A stretch of DNA of 64,000 nucleotides from Salvelinus alpinus (lineage: Eukaryota > Chordata > Actinopteri > Salmoniformes > Salmonidae): contig NC_092089.1 in NCBI RefSeq assembly GCF_045679555.1, positions 6,817,675 through 6,881,674 on the forward strand, in the 5' to 3' direction. The notes beneath the pieces were generated by a model that did no database searches, was not told where the DNA came from, and was given only the letters and a program-made list of their open reading frames with translations. A program made the translations under genes and the position numbers. Positions 11,615 through 22,121 of this stretch are shown one piece after another; positions within the stretch are counted from its first letter, which is position 1, and each line of letters opens with the position of its first letter.

Positions 11615-13320
11615 CAGCACCTCGCAAACAGCCTCCTCTCCTGTAACTGTCCCAGTACCTGGCCACAGACTCCTCTACTGTAACTGTCCCAGTACCTGAC
11701 CACAGACTCCTCTCCTACAACTGTCCCAGTACCTGACAACAGACTCCTCTCCTGTACCTGTCCCAGCACCTGGCCACAGACCCCTCTCCTGTAACTGTCC
11801 CAGCACCTGGCCACAGCCTCCTCTCCTTTAACTGTCCCAGCACCTTGCAAACAGCCTCCTCTCCTGTAAATGTCCCAGCACCTGGCCACAGCCTCCTCTC
11901 CTGTAAATGTCCCAGCACCTGGCCACAGCCTCCTCTCATGTAACTGTCCCAGCACCTGACCACAGACTCTTCTCCTTTAACTGTCCCAGCACCTGACCAC
12001 AGACTCCTCTCCTGTAACTGTCCCAGTACCTGGCCACAGACTCCTCTCCTGTAACTGTCCCAGTACCTGGCCACAGCCTCCTCTCCTTTAACTGTCCCAG
12101 CACCTGACCACAGACTCCTCTCCTGTAACTGTCCCAGTACCTGGCCACAGACCCCTCTCCTGTAACTGTCCCAGCACCTGGCCACAGACTCCTCTCCTAC
12201 AACTGTCCCAGTACCTGACCACAGACTCCTCTCCTGTACCTGTCCCAGCACCTGGCCACAGACCCCTCTCCTGTAACTGTCCTAGTACCTGGCCACAGAC
12301 TCCTCTCCTGTAACTGTCCCCGCACCTGGCCACAGACTCCTCTCCTTTAACTGTCCCAGCACCTGACCACAGACTCTTCTCCTGTAACTGTCCCAGCACC
12401 TGGCCACAGCCTCCTCTCCTGTAACTGTCCTAGTACCTGGCCACAGACTCCTCTCCTTTAACTGTCCCAGTACCTGACCACAGACTCCTCTCCTACAACT
12501 GTCCCAGTACCTGACCACAGACTCCTCTCCTGTACCTGTCCCAGCACCTGGCCACAGACTCCTCTCCTGTAACTGTCCCAGCACCTGACCACAGACTCCT
12601 CTCCTGTAACTGTCCCAGCACCTGACCACAGACTCCTCTCATGTAACTGTCCCAGTACCTGGCCACAGACTCCTCTCCTTTAACTGTCCCAGTACCTGAC
12701 CACAGACTCCTCTCCTACAACTGTCCCAGTACCTGACCACAGACTCCTCTCCTGTACCTGTCCCAGCACCTGGCCACAGACTCCTCTCCTGTAACTGTCC
12801 CAGCACCTGACCACAGACTCCTCTCCTGTAACTGTCCCAGCACCTGACCACAGACTCCTCTCATGTAACTGTCCCAGTACCTGGCCACAGACTCCTCTCC
12901 TTTAACTGTCCCAGTACCTGGCCATAGACTCTTCTCCTTTAACTGTCCCAGCACCTGACCACAGACTCCTCTCCTGTAACTGTCCCAGTACCTGGCCACA
13001 GACTCCTCTCCTTTAACTGTCCCAGCACCTGGCCACAGACTCCTCTCCTGTAACTGTCCCAGTTCCTGGCCACAGCCTCCTCTCCTGTAACTGTCCCAGC
13101 ACCTGGCCACAGCCTCCTCTCCTGTAACTGTCCCAGCACCTGGCCACAGACTCCTCTCCTTTAACTGTCCCAGTACCTGGCCACAGACTCCTTTCCTGTA
13201 CCTGTCCCAGCACCTGGCCACAGACTCCTCTCCTGTAACTGTCCCAGTACCTGGCCACAGACTCCTCTCCTGTAACTGTCCCAGGACCTGGCCACAGACT
13301 CCTCTCCTACAACTGTCCCA
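11615..13320. repeat. 37-bp minisatellite, about 46 copies
   Basis: The 37-bp unit contains 'ctcctctcctgtaactgtcc' followed by 'cagcacctggccacaga'. Variants include gtaactg/tttaactg/acaactg/gtacctg, cagcacc/cagtacc and tggcc/tgacc. Since 37 is not a multiple of three, minus-strand frames pass through a 37-residue protein repeat made from three DNA units; these are not genes. A 222-bp (six-unit) block at about 12428-12649 is repeated at 12650-12871. Confidence 0.96.
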
Positions 13321-13395
13321 GATCATCTCTGTTTAACACTGATGTAAACATACAGGAGCATGGGTTGTGTACGGCAGACAGGGGGAGGACGAGAG

Positions 13396-13411
13396 GGGGA
13401 GAGAGAAAGAA

Positions 13412-13444
<33 letters not shown>

Positions 13445-13507
13445 AAGAGGGAGAGAGAGAGAGAGAGAGAGAAAGAGAGGGGGAGAGAGAGAGAGAGAGA
13501 GAGAGAA
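13396..13507. repeat. (GA)n purine microsatellite
   Basis: Purine-only plus strand with gaga, gaaaga and ggga blocks. Confidence 0.95.
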
Positions 13508-13677
13508 GGGCAGTCACATGCGAGGCTGCTGGGGTGTTGCTAAAGAGTGGGGTCTATTTTTAAACAGGAATGTACACAGAGCCGGAGACCTCATGGAAAG
13601 AGACCATAACAACAAACACAGAACAGTTTCTCTACAAACAACCCTTCCTTCACTGAGAGAGAACCACCAGCAGGAGA
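13508..13677. other. Unique spacer between two GA runs
   Basis: About 170 bp of ordinary sequence. No gene recognised. Confidence 0.5.
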
Positions 13678-13683
13678 AAGAGC

Positions 13684-13716
<33 letters not shown>

Positions 13717-13823
13717 GGAGGGAGAGAGAGAGAGGGAGAGAGAGAGAGAGAGGGGGGGAGCGAGAGAGAGGGAGAGAGGGAGGGAGAGAGAGAGAGGGGG
13801 GGGGGGGGGAGCGAGAGAGAAGG
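13678..13823. repeat. (GA)n purine microsatellite with G runs
   Basis: GA repeats with ggga inserts, ending in a run of 13 G near 13797-13809. Confidence 0.95.
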
Positions 13824-14117
13824 AAATGTCTGGGTGAATGTTGCTGATAGCAGAGCAATCAGAAGACTGAGTGGAAGGATACCTACCTCAGACGCATTAG
13901 AAGACAGAGTGGAAGGATACCTACTTCAGACGCATTAGAAGACTGAGACAAGGTAAGGAAGGTGTGTCGTACTGAGGTGTAGAGGTTGACCTGCTGAATG
14001 TAGCTGACTGTAACATGGATGATGATCAACATCAGTTTGTTTTACCCATAAATCAGATGCAACAACAACCAGAGTTATTCTAACATTCTGTTGGCTGAGA
14101 ATGATCAACGGACTTCT
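13824..14117. other. Unique sequence with a 2.3-copy 38-bp duplication
   Basis: Positions about 13861-13950 hold two and a bit copies of a 38-bp unit containing 'gtggaaggatacctac' and 'cagacgcattagaaga'. It is followed by 'gacaaggtaagg' (possible GT donor at 13953). No coding region is supported. Confidence 0.6.
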
Positions 14118-15924
14118 GATCAATCATCCTACTAGCTGCTGACTGATCAATCATCCTACTAGCTGCTGATTGATCAATCATCCTACTAGCTGCTGACTGA
14201 TCAATCATCCTACTAGCTGCTGACTGATCAATCATCCTACTAGCTGCTGATAGATCAATCATCCTACTAGCTGCTGACTGATCAATCATCCTACTAGCTG
14301 CTGACTGATCAATCATCCTACTAGCTGCTGACTGATCAATCATCCTTCTAGCTGCTGATAGATCAATCATCCTACTAGCTGCTGATAGATCAATCATCCT
14401 ACTAGCTGCTGACTGATCAATCATCCTACTAGCTGCTGACTGATCAATCATCCTACTAGCTGCTGACTGATCAATCATCCTACTAGCTGCTGACTGATCA
14501 ATCATCCTACTAGCTGCTGATAGATCAATCATCCTACTAGCTGCTGACTGATCAATCATCCTACTAGCTGCTGATAGATCAATCATCCTACTAGCTGCTG
14601 ACTGATCAATCATCCTACTAGCTGCTGACTGATCAATCATCCTACTAGCTGCTGACTGTTCAATCATCCTACTAGCTGCTGACTGATCAATCATCCTACT
14701 AGCTGCTGATTGATCAATCATCCTACTAGCTGCTGACTGATCAATCATCCTACTAGCTGCTGACTGATCAATCATCCTACTAGCTGCTGATAGATCAATC
14801 ATCCTACTAGCTGCTGACTGATCAATCATCCTACTAGCTGCTGACTGATCAATCATCCTACTAGCTGCTGACTGATCAATCATCCTACTAGCTGCTGATA
14901 GATCAATCATCCTACTAGCTGCTGATAGATCAATCATCCTACTAGCTGCTGACTGATCAATCATCCTACTAGCTGCTGACTGATCAATCATCCTACTAGC
15001 TGCTGACTGATCAATCATCCTACTAGCTGCTGACTGATCAATCATCCTACTAGCTGCTGATAGATCAATCATCCTACTAGCTGCTGACTGATCAATCATC
15101 CTACTAGCTGCTGATAGATCAATCATCCTACTAGCTGCTGACTGATCAATCATCCTACTAGCTGCTGACTGATCAATCATCCTACTAGCTGCTGACTGTT
15201 CAATCATCCTACTAGCTGCTGACTGATCAATCATCCTACTAGCTGCTGACTGATCAATCATCCTACTAGCTGCTGACTGTTCAATCATCCTACTAGCTGC
15301 TGACTGATCAATCATCCTACTAGCTGCTGACTGATCAATCATCCTACTAGCTGCTGACTGATCAATCATCCTACTAGCTGCTGACTGATCAATCATCCTA
15401 CTAGCTGCTGACTGATCAAACATCCTACTAGCTGCTGATTGATCAATCATCCTACTAGCTGCTGACTGATCAATCATCCTACTAGCTGCTGATAGATCAA
15501 TCATCCTACTAGCTGCTGACTGATCAATCATCCTACTAGCTGCTGACTGATCAATCATCCTACTAGCTGCTGACTGATCAATCATCCTACTAGCTGCTGA
15601 CTGATCAATCAGCCGACTAGCTGCTGACTGATAAATCATCCTACTAGCTGCTGACTGATCAATCATCTTACTAGCTGCTGACTGATCAATCATCCTACTA
15701 GCTGCTGACTGATCAATCATCCTACTAGCTGCTGACTGATCAATCATCCTACTAGCTGCTGACTGATCAATCATCCTACTAGCTGCTGACTGATCAATCA
15801 TCCTACTAGCTGCTGACTGATCAATCATCCGACTAGCTGCTGACTGATCAATCATCCTACTAGCTGCTGACTGATCAATCATCCTACTAGCTGCTGATTG
15901 GTCAATCAGCCGACTAGCTGCTTT
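14118..15924. repeat. 27-bp minisatellite, about 67 copies
   Basis: The 27-bp unit is 'ctgactgatcaatcatccta' plus 'ctagctg'. Variants are mainly actgatc/atagatc/attgatc/actgttc. Unit length is a multiple of three, so a 615-codon minus-strand frame (14080-15927) stays open as a 9-residue repeat with no other domain; I do not regard it as a gene. A 20-unit (540-bp) block is tandemly duplicated within the array. Confidence 0.98.
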
Positions 15925-16205
15925 CAATGTCTTAGGTTAGAAACAAACAATAACAAGTTGATATCAAATGTAGTAATCTGTGTTTGAACAATGTACTGTA
16001 ACTATTATATCAAGCTAATGATTCTCATTTGAAACAGATAGTTCATTCATTGAATTGCTGAGCACTTGTCGACCTAGATTCTGCTATAGGTCAGGTTGAG
16101 GTTATTACCATGGATACTTGACACTTGTTTGCAAGTGTGGAAAAAGTAATATATAACGAATAGAAATATTAGGTCACATATTATGTTGCTTTTCTGTTTC
16201 TGTCT
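15925..16205. other. Unique AT-rich spacer
   Basis: About 280 bp of non-repetitive sequence between the 27-bp and 12-bp arrays. No gene recognised. Confidence 0.5.
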
Positions 16206-17508
16206 CCATAATATATACCATACTATATACCATAATATATACCATAATATATACTATAATATATACTATAATTTATACCATAATATATACCATAATATAC
16301 ACCATAATATATACCATAATATACACCATAATATATACCATTATATACACCATAATATACACCATAATATATACCATAATATATACCATAATATACACCA
16401 TAATATATACCATAATATACACCATAATATACACCCTAATATATACCATAATATATACCATAATATATACCATAATATACACCATAATATACACCATAAT
16501 ATATACCATAATATATACCATAATATACACCATAATATACACCATAATATATACCATAATATACACCATAATATATACCATAATATACACCATAATATAC
16601 ACCATAATATACACCCTAATATATACCATAATATACACCATAATATATACCATAATATACACCATAATATATACCATTATATATACCATAATATTCACCA
16701 TAATATACACCCTAGTATACACCATAATATACACCATAATATACACCATAATATATACCATAATATACACCATAATATACACCATAATATACACCCTAAT
16801 ATATACCATAATATACACCATAATATATACCATAATATACACCATAATATATACCATTATATACACCATAATATTCACCATAATATACACCCTAGTATAT
16901 ACCATTATATACACCATAATATACACCATAATATACACCCTAGTATATACCATAATATACACCATAATATACACCCTAGTATATACCATAATATACACCA
17001 TAATATACATCATAATATACACCCTAATATATACCATAATATACACCATAATATACACCATAATATATACCATAATATACACCATAATATACACCATAAT
17101 ATACACTATAATATACACCCTAATATATACCATAATATACACCATAATATACACCATAATATACACTATAATATACACCCTAATATATACCATAATATAT
17201 GCCATAATATACACCATAATATACACCCTAATATATACCATAATATACACCCTAATATATACCATTATATACACCCTAATATATACCATTATATACACCA
17301 TAATATATACCATAATATACACCATAATATACACCATAATATACACCATAATATATACCATAATATACACCATAATATATACCATAATATACACCATAAT
17401 ATACACCCTAATATACACCATAATATACACTATAATATACACCCTAATATATACCATACTATATACCATAATACATACTATAATATACACCCTAATATAT
17501 ACCATTAT
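16206..17508. repeat. 12-bp AT-rich minisatellite, about 108 copies
   Basis: Units are 'accataatatac' or 'accataatatat', with variants 'accctaatatat', 'accattatatac' and 'accataatattc'. The multiple-of-three length leaves open frames on both strands (16183-17595 plus, 16273-17553 minus) that encode 4-residue repeats. These are not genes. A block of about 155 bp recurs 180 bp (15 units) apart. Confidence 0.97.
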
Positions 17509-17509
17509 G

Positions 17510-18757
17510 TACATTGCATTCGGAAAGTATTCAGACCCCCAGACTTTTTCCACATGTTGCTACGTTACAGCCTTATTCTAAAATTGATTAAATAAATACA
17601 AATCCTCATACATCTATACACAAGACTCCATAATGACGAAGCGAAAACAGGTTTATAGACATTTTTGCAAATGTATTAAAAATTATAACCAGAAATACCT
17701 TATTTACATTATTAATATTCAGACCCTTTGCTATGAGACTTGAAATTGAGCTCAGGTGCATCCTGTTTCCATTGATCATCCTTGAGATGTTTCTACAACT
17801 TGATTGGAGTCCACCTGTGGTAAATTCAATTGATTGGACATGATTTGGAAAGGCACACACCTGTCTATATAAGGTCCCACAGTTGACAGTGCATGTCAGA
17901 GCAAAAACCAAGCCATGAGGTAGAAGGAATTGTCCGTAGAGCTCCGAGACAGGATTGTGTCGAGGCACAGATCTGTGGAAGGGTACCAAAAAATGTCTGC
18001 AGCAGTCAAGGTCCCTAAGAACACAGTGGCCTCCATCATTCTTAAATGAATAAGTTTGGAACCATCGAGACTCTTCCTAGAGCTGGCCGCACGGCCAAAC
18101 TGAGCAATCGGGGGAAAAGGGGCTTGGTCAGGGAAGTGACCAAGAACCCGATGGTCACTATGACAGAGTTCTAGAGTTCCTCTGTGGAGATGGGAGAACC
18201 ATCCAGAAGGACAACCATCTCTTCAGCACTCCACCAATCAGGCCTTTATGGTAGAGTGGCCAGACGGAAGCCACTCCTCAGTAAAAGGCACATGACAGCC
18301 CGCTTGGAGTTTGCCAAGAAGCACCTAAAGGACTCTCAGACCATGAGAAACAATATTCTGTGGTCTGATGAAACTTATCTCTGGTCTCTTTGGCCTGAAT
18401 GCCAAGCGTCACGTCTGGAGGAAACCTGCCACCATCTCTACGGTGAAGCATGGTGGTGGCAGCATCATGCTGTGGGGATGTTTTTCAGCAGCAGGGACTG
18501 GGATACCTTTCAGGTTGAGGGAAAGATGAACGGAGCAAAGTACAGAGAGATCCTTGATGAAAACCTGCTCCAAAGCGCTCAGGACCTCAGACTGGGGCGA
18601 AGGTTCACCTTCCAACAGAACAATGACTCTAAGCACACAGCCAAGACAACGCAGGAGTGGCTTCGGGACAAGTCTCTGAATGTCCTTGAGTGGCCCAGCC
18701 AGAGCCTGGACTTGAACCCGATCAAACATCTCTGGAGAGACCTGAAAATAACTGTGA
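17510..18757 (+). mobile_element. 3'-truncated Tc1-family element (C)
   Basis: The left end 'cattgcattcggaaagtatt' at 17512 is the terminal repeat of a very common salmonid Tc1 family. A leader region with 'ctatataaggtcccacagtt' follows, then a transposase gene from ATG 17914. Homology stops at about 18757, where the 15-bp array starts, so the end of the transposase gene and the whole right inverted repeat are missing. The element is therefore bracketed by two AT-rich arrays, 12-bp on the left and 15-bp on the right. Confidence 0.85.
17914..18757 (+). pseudogene. Tc1 transposase pseudogene (element C)
   Basis: The gene begins ATG AGG TAG at 17914, a stop at codon 3. Further stops follow in the 'cttaaatgaataag' and 'gagttctagag' segments. 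From 18184 an open stretch encodes MEMGEPSRRTTISSALHQSG and the rest of the DNA-binding/catalytic junction. WSDET (first catalytic D) is intact near 18367. After it the frame slips (about 18382) and recovers near 18505. The second catalytic aspartate is asparagine (QQNND, codon 18619-18621) and the family glutamate is lysine (NPIKHLW, codon 18724-18726). Two of the three DD34E residues are lost, and the C-terminus is replaced by array sequence. Clearly inactive. Confidence 0.85.
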
Positions 18758-18766
18758 CAGAAAATA

Positions 18767-19934
18767 ACTACAGACCATATAACTATAGACTACAACTACA
18801 GACTGTGACTACAGACTATGACTACAGACCATATAACTATAGACTATATACCTACAGACTATATACCCATAGACTATACCTACAGACTATATGACTACAG
18901 ACTATATAACTATAGACTATATAACTATAGACTATATAACTATAGACTATATAACTATAGACTATAACTACAGACTATATACCTACAGACTATATAACTA
19001 TAGACTATATAACTATAGACTATAACTACAGACTATATAACTATAGACTATATAACTACAGACTACATGACTATAGACTATACCTACAGACTATATAACT
19101 ATAGACTATATACCTACAGACTATATAACTATAGACTATATAACTACAGACTATATGACTATAGACTATATAACTATAGACTATATAACTACAGACTATA
19201 TGACTATAGACTATATAACTATAGACTATATAACTACAGACTATATAACTATAAACTATATAACTACAGACTATATGACTATAGACTATATAACTATAGA
19301 CTATATAACTACAGACTATATGACTATAGACTATATAACTATAGACTATATAACTACAGTCTATATGACTATAGACTATATAACTATAGACTATATAACT
19401 ACAGACTATATAACTACAGACTATATAACTACAGACTATATAACTACAGACTATATGACTATAGACTATATGACTACAGACTATATAACTACAGACTATA
19501 TGACTACAGACTATTACTACAGACTATATAACTATAGACTATATAACTACAGACTATATAACTATATACTATATAACTACAGACTATATAACTATAGACT
19601 ATATAACTACAGACTATATAACTACAGACTATATACCTACAGACTATACAACTACAGACTATATACCTACAGACTACATAACTACAGACTATATACCTAT
19701 AGACTATACCTACAGACTATATAACTATAGACTATATACCTATAGACTATACCTACAGACTATATAACTATAGACTATACCTACAGACTATATAACTATA
19801 GACTATACCTACAGACTATATAACTATAGACTATATAACCATAGACTATATAACTATAGACTATAGACTAAATGACTACAGACTATATAACTATAGACTA
19901 TATACCTACAGACTATATAACTATAGACTATATA
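18767..19934. repeat. 15-bp AT-rich minisatellite, left part (about 78 copies)
   Basis: Units are 'tatataactacagac' or 'tatataactatagac', with 'tatgac', 'tatacctac' and 'tataccc' variants. The first units are irregular where the array takes over from Tc1 element C. Open frames (e.g. 19067-19531, 19155-19724) are YRLYN- or ITTDY-type repeats, not genes. The array is interrupted at 19934 by Tc1 element D and resumes at 21541. Confidence 0.97.
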
Positions 19935-21540
19935 CAGTGGGGAGAACAAGTATTTGATACACTGCCGATTTTGCAGGTTTTCCTACTTACAAAGCATGTA
20001 GAGGTCTGTAATTTTTATCATAGGTACACTTCAACTATGAGAGACGGAATCTAAAACAAAAATCCAGAAAATCACATTGTATGATTTTTAAGTAATTAAT
20101 TTGCATTTTATTGCATGACATAAGTATTTGATACATCAGAAAAGCAGAACTTAATATTTGGTACAGAAACCTTTGTTTGCAATTACAGAGATCATACGTT
20201 TCCTGTAGTTCTTGACTAGGTTTGCACACACTGCAGCAGGGATTTTGGCCCACTCCTCCCTACAGATCTTCTCCAGATCCTTCAGGTTTCGGGGCTGTCG
20301 CTGGGCAATACGGACGTTCAGCTCCCTCCAAAGATTTTCTATTGGGTTCAGGTCTGGAGACTGGCTAGGCCACTCCAGGACCTTGAGATGCTTCTTACGG
20401 AGCCACTCCTTAGTTGCCATGGCTGTGTGCTTCGTGTCGTTGTCATGCTGGAAGACCCAGCCACGACCCATTTTCAATGCTCTTACTGAGGGAAGGAGGT
20501 TGTTGGCCAAGATCTCGCGATACATGGCCCCATCCATCCTCCCCTCAATACGGTGCAGTCGTCCTGTCCCCTTTGCAGAAAAGCATCTCCAAAGAATGAT
20601 GTTTCCACCTTCATGCTTCACGGTTGGGATGGTGTTCTTGGGGTTGTACTCATACTTCTTCTTCCTCCAAACACGGTGAGTGGAGTTAGACCAAAAAGCT
20701 CTATTTTTGTCTCATCAGACCACATGACCTTCTCCCATTCCTCCTCTGGATCATCCAGATGGTCATTGGCAAACTTCAGACAGGCCTGGACATGCACTGG
20801 CTTAAGCAGGGGGACCTTGCGTGCGCTGCAGGATTTTAATCCATGACGGCGTAGTGTGTTACTAATGGTTTTCTTTGAGACTGTGGTCCCAGCTCTCTTC
20901 AGGTCATTGACCAGGTCCTGCCGTGTAGTTCTGGGCTGATCCCTCACCTTCCTCATGATCATTGATGCCCCACGAGGTGAAATCTTGCATGGAGCCCCAG
21001 ACCGAGGGTGATTGACCGTCATCTTGAACTTCTTCCATTTTCTAATAATTGCGCCAACAGTTGTTTCCTTCTCACCAAGCTCCTTGCCTATTGTCCTGTA
21101 GCCCATCCCAGCCTTGTGCAGGTCTACAATTGTATCCCTGATGTCCTTACACAGCTCTCTGGTCTTGGCCATTGTGGAGAGGTTGGAATCTGTTTGATTG
21201 AGTGTGTGGACAGGTGTCTTTTATACAGGTAACGAGTTCAAACAGGTGCAGTTAATACAGTTAATGAGTGGAGAACAGGAGGGCTTCTTAAAGAAAAACT
21301 AACAGGTCTGTGAGAGACGGAATTCTTACTGGTTGGTAGGTGATCAAATACTTATGTCATGCAATAAAATGCAAATTAATTATTTAAAAATCATACAATG
21401 TGATTTTCTGGATTTTTGTTTTAGATTCCGTCTCTCACAGTTGAAGTGTACCTATGATAAAAATGACAGACCTCTACATGCTTTGTAAGTAGGAAAACCT
21501 GCAAAATCGGCAGTGTATCAAATACTTGTTCTCCCCACTG
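19935..21540 (-). mobile_element. Full-length Tc1-family transposon (D), 1,606 bp, both ends present
   Basis: Starts CAGTGGGGAG at 19935 and ends CTCCCCACTG at 21540, flanked by TA on each side (19933-19934, 21541-21542). The terminal inverted repeats are about 200 bp (19935-20134 and 21342-21540) and differ at only a few positions. Each holds two direct copies of 'aagtatttgata' (19948 and 20122 on the left; complements at 21515 and 21341 on the right), the IR/DR layout known from Sleeping Beauty-type elements. A transposase gene lies on the minus strand. This is the youngest-looking element in the window. Confidence 0.95.
20151..21172 (-). pseudogene. Tc1 transposase with a single apparent frameshift (element D)
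   Basis: DDE transposase that would cut and paste the surrounding element at TA sites. The N-terminal frame runs from ATG at 21172 ([20 protein letters not shown]), with a paired-type helix-turn-helix (residues 10-50), the linker [14 protein letters not shown] and the first catalytic residue D153 in WSDET. At about residue 162 (near 20686) the frame shifts, apparently by loss of one base. The continuation in the next frame covers [23 protein letters not shown] and [11 protein letters not shown] and ends at 20151 with FCTKY. D and E in the second part are separated by 34 residues, so the full DD34E triad is still encoded. No internal stop occurs in either part. Total about 340 codons, the usual Tc1 length. 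Start chosen by family position. Confidence 0.9.
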
Positions 21541-21972
21541 TAACTATAGACTATAGACCATATGACTACAGACTGACTACAGACTATATAACTACAGACT
21601 ATATGACTATAGACTATATACCTACAGACTATATAACTATAGACTATATAACTATAGACTATATAACCATAGACTATATAACTATAGACTATATAACTAT
21701 AGACTATATGACTACAGACTGACTACAGACTATATAACCACAGACTATATGACTATAGACTATATAACTACATACTATATACCTACAGACTATATAACTA
21801 TAGACTATATGACTACAGACTATATAACTACAGACTATATACCTATAGACTATATAACTACAGACTATATACCTATAGACTATATAACTATAGACTATAT
21901 AACTACATACTATATACCTACAGACTATATAACTACAGACTATATAACTACAGACTATATAACTACAGACTG
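21541..21972. repeat. 15-bp AT-rich minisatellite, right part (about 29 copies)
   Basis: Continuation of the array interrupted by Tc1 element D. Joining 19934 to 21543 gives an unbroken 'tatataactatagac' unit, so both parts were one array. Confidence 0.97.
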
Positions 21973-22121
21973 CAGAAATATCACCATAGCGGTATTGTTG
22001 GTCTGTCTTGATCCATGAGACTAAATTGGGATGATGTCTGACTCCAGGCTAATCAGACAATCCTAACCGAGTGTTGGTAATAGCGCTAGTGAATGTGTTG
22101 TGTCCCAATGCTGGTACAGTC
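21973..22121. other. Short unique spacer
   Basis: About 150 bp of non-repetitive sequence between the 15-bp and 62-bp arrays. No gene recognised. Confidence 0.5.

Noticed and set aside
14080..15927. 615-codon minus-strand repeat protein
   Set aside because: Pure 27-bp array translation (9-residue repeat) with no signal peptide, domain or splice structure.
16183..17595. 470-codon histidine-, asparagine- and isoleucine-rich frame
   Set aside because: Translation of the 12-bp AT-rich array, running on into Tc1 element C. Not a gene.
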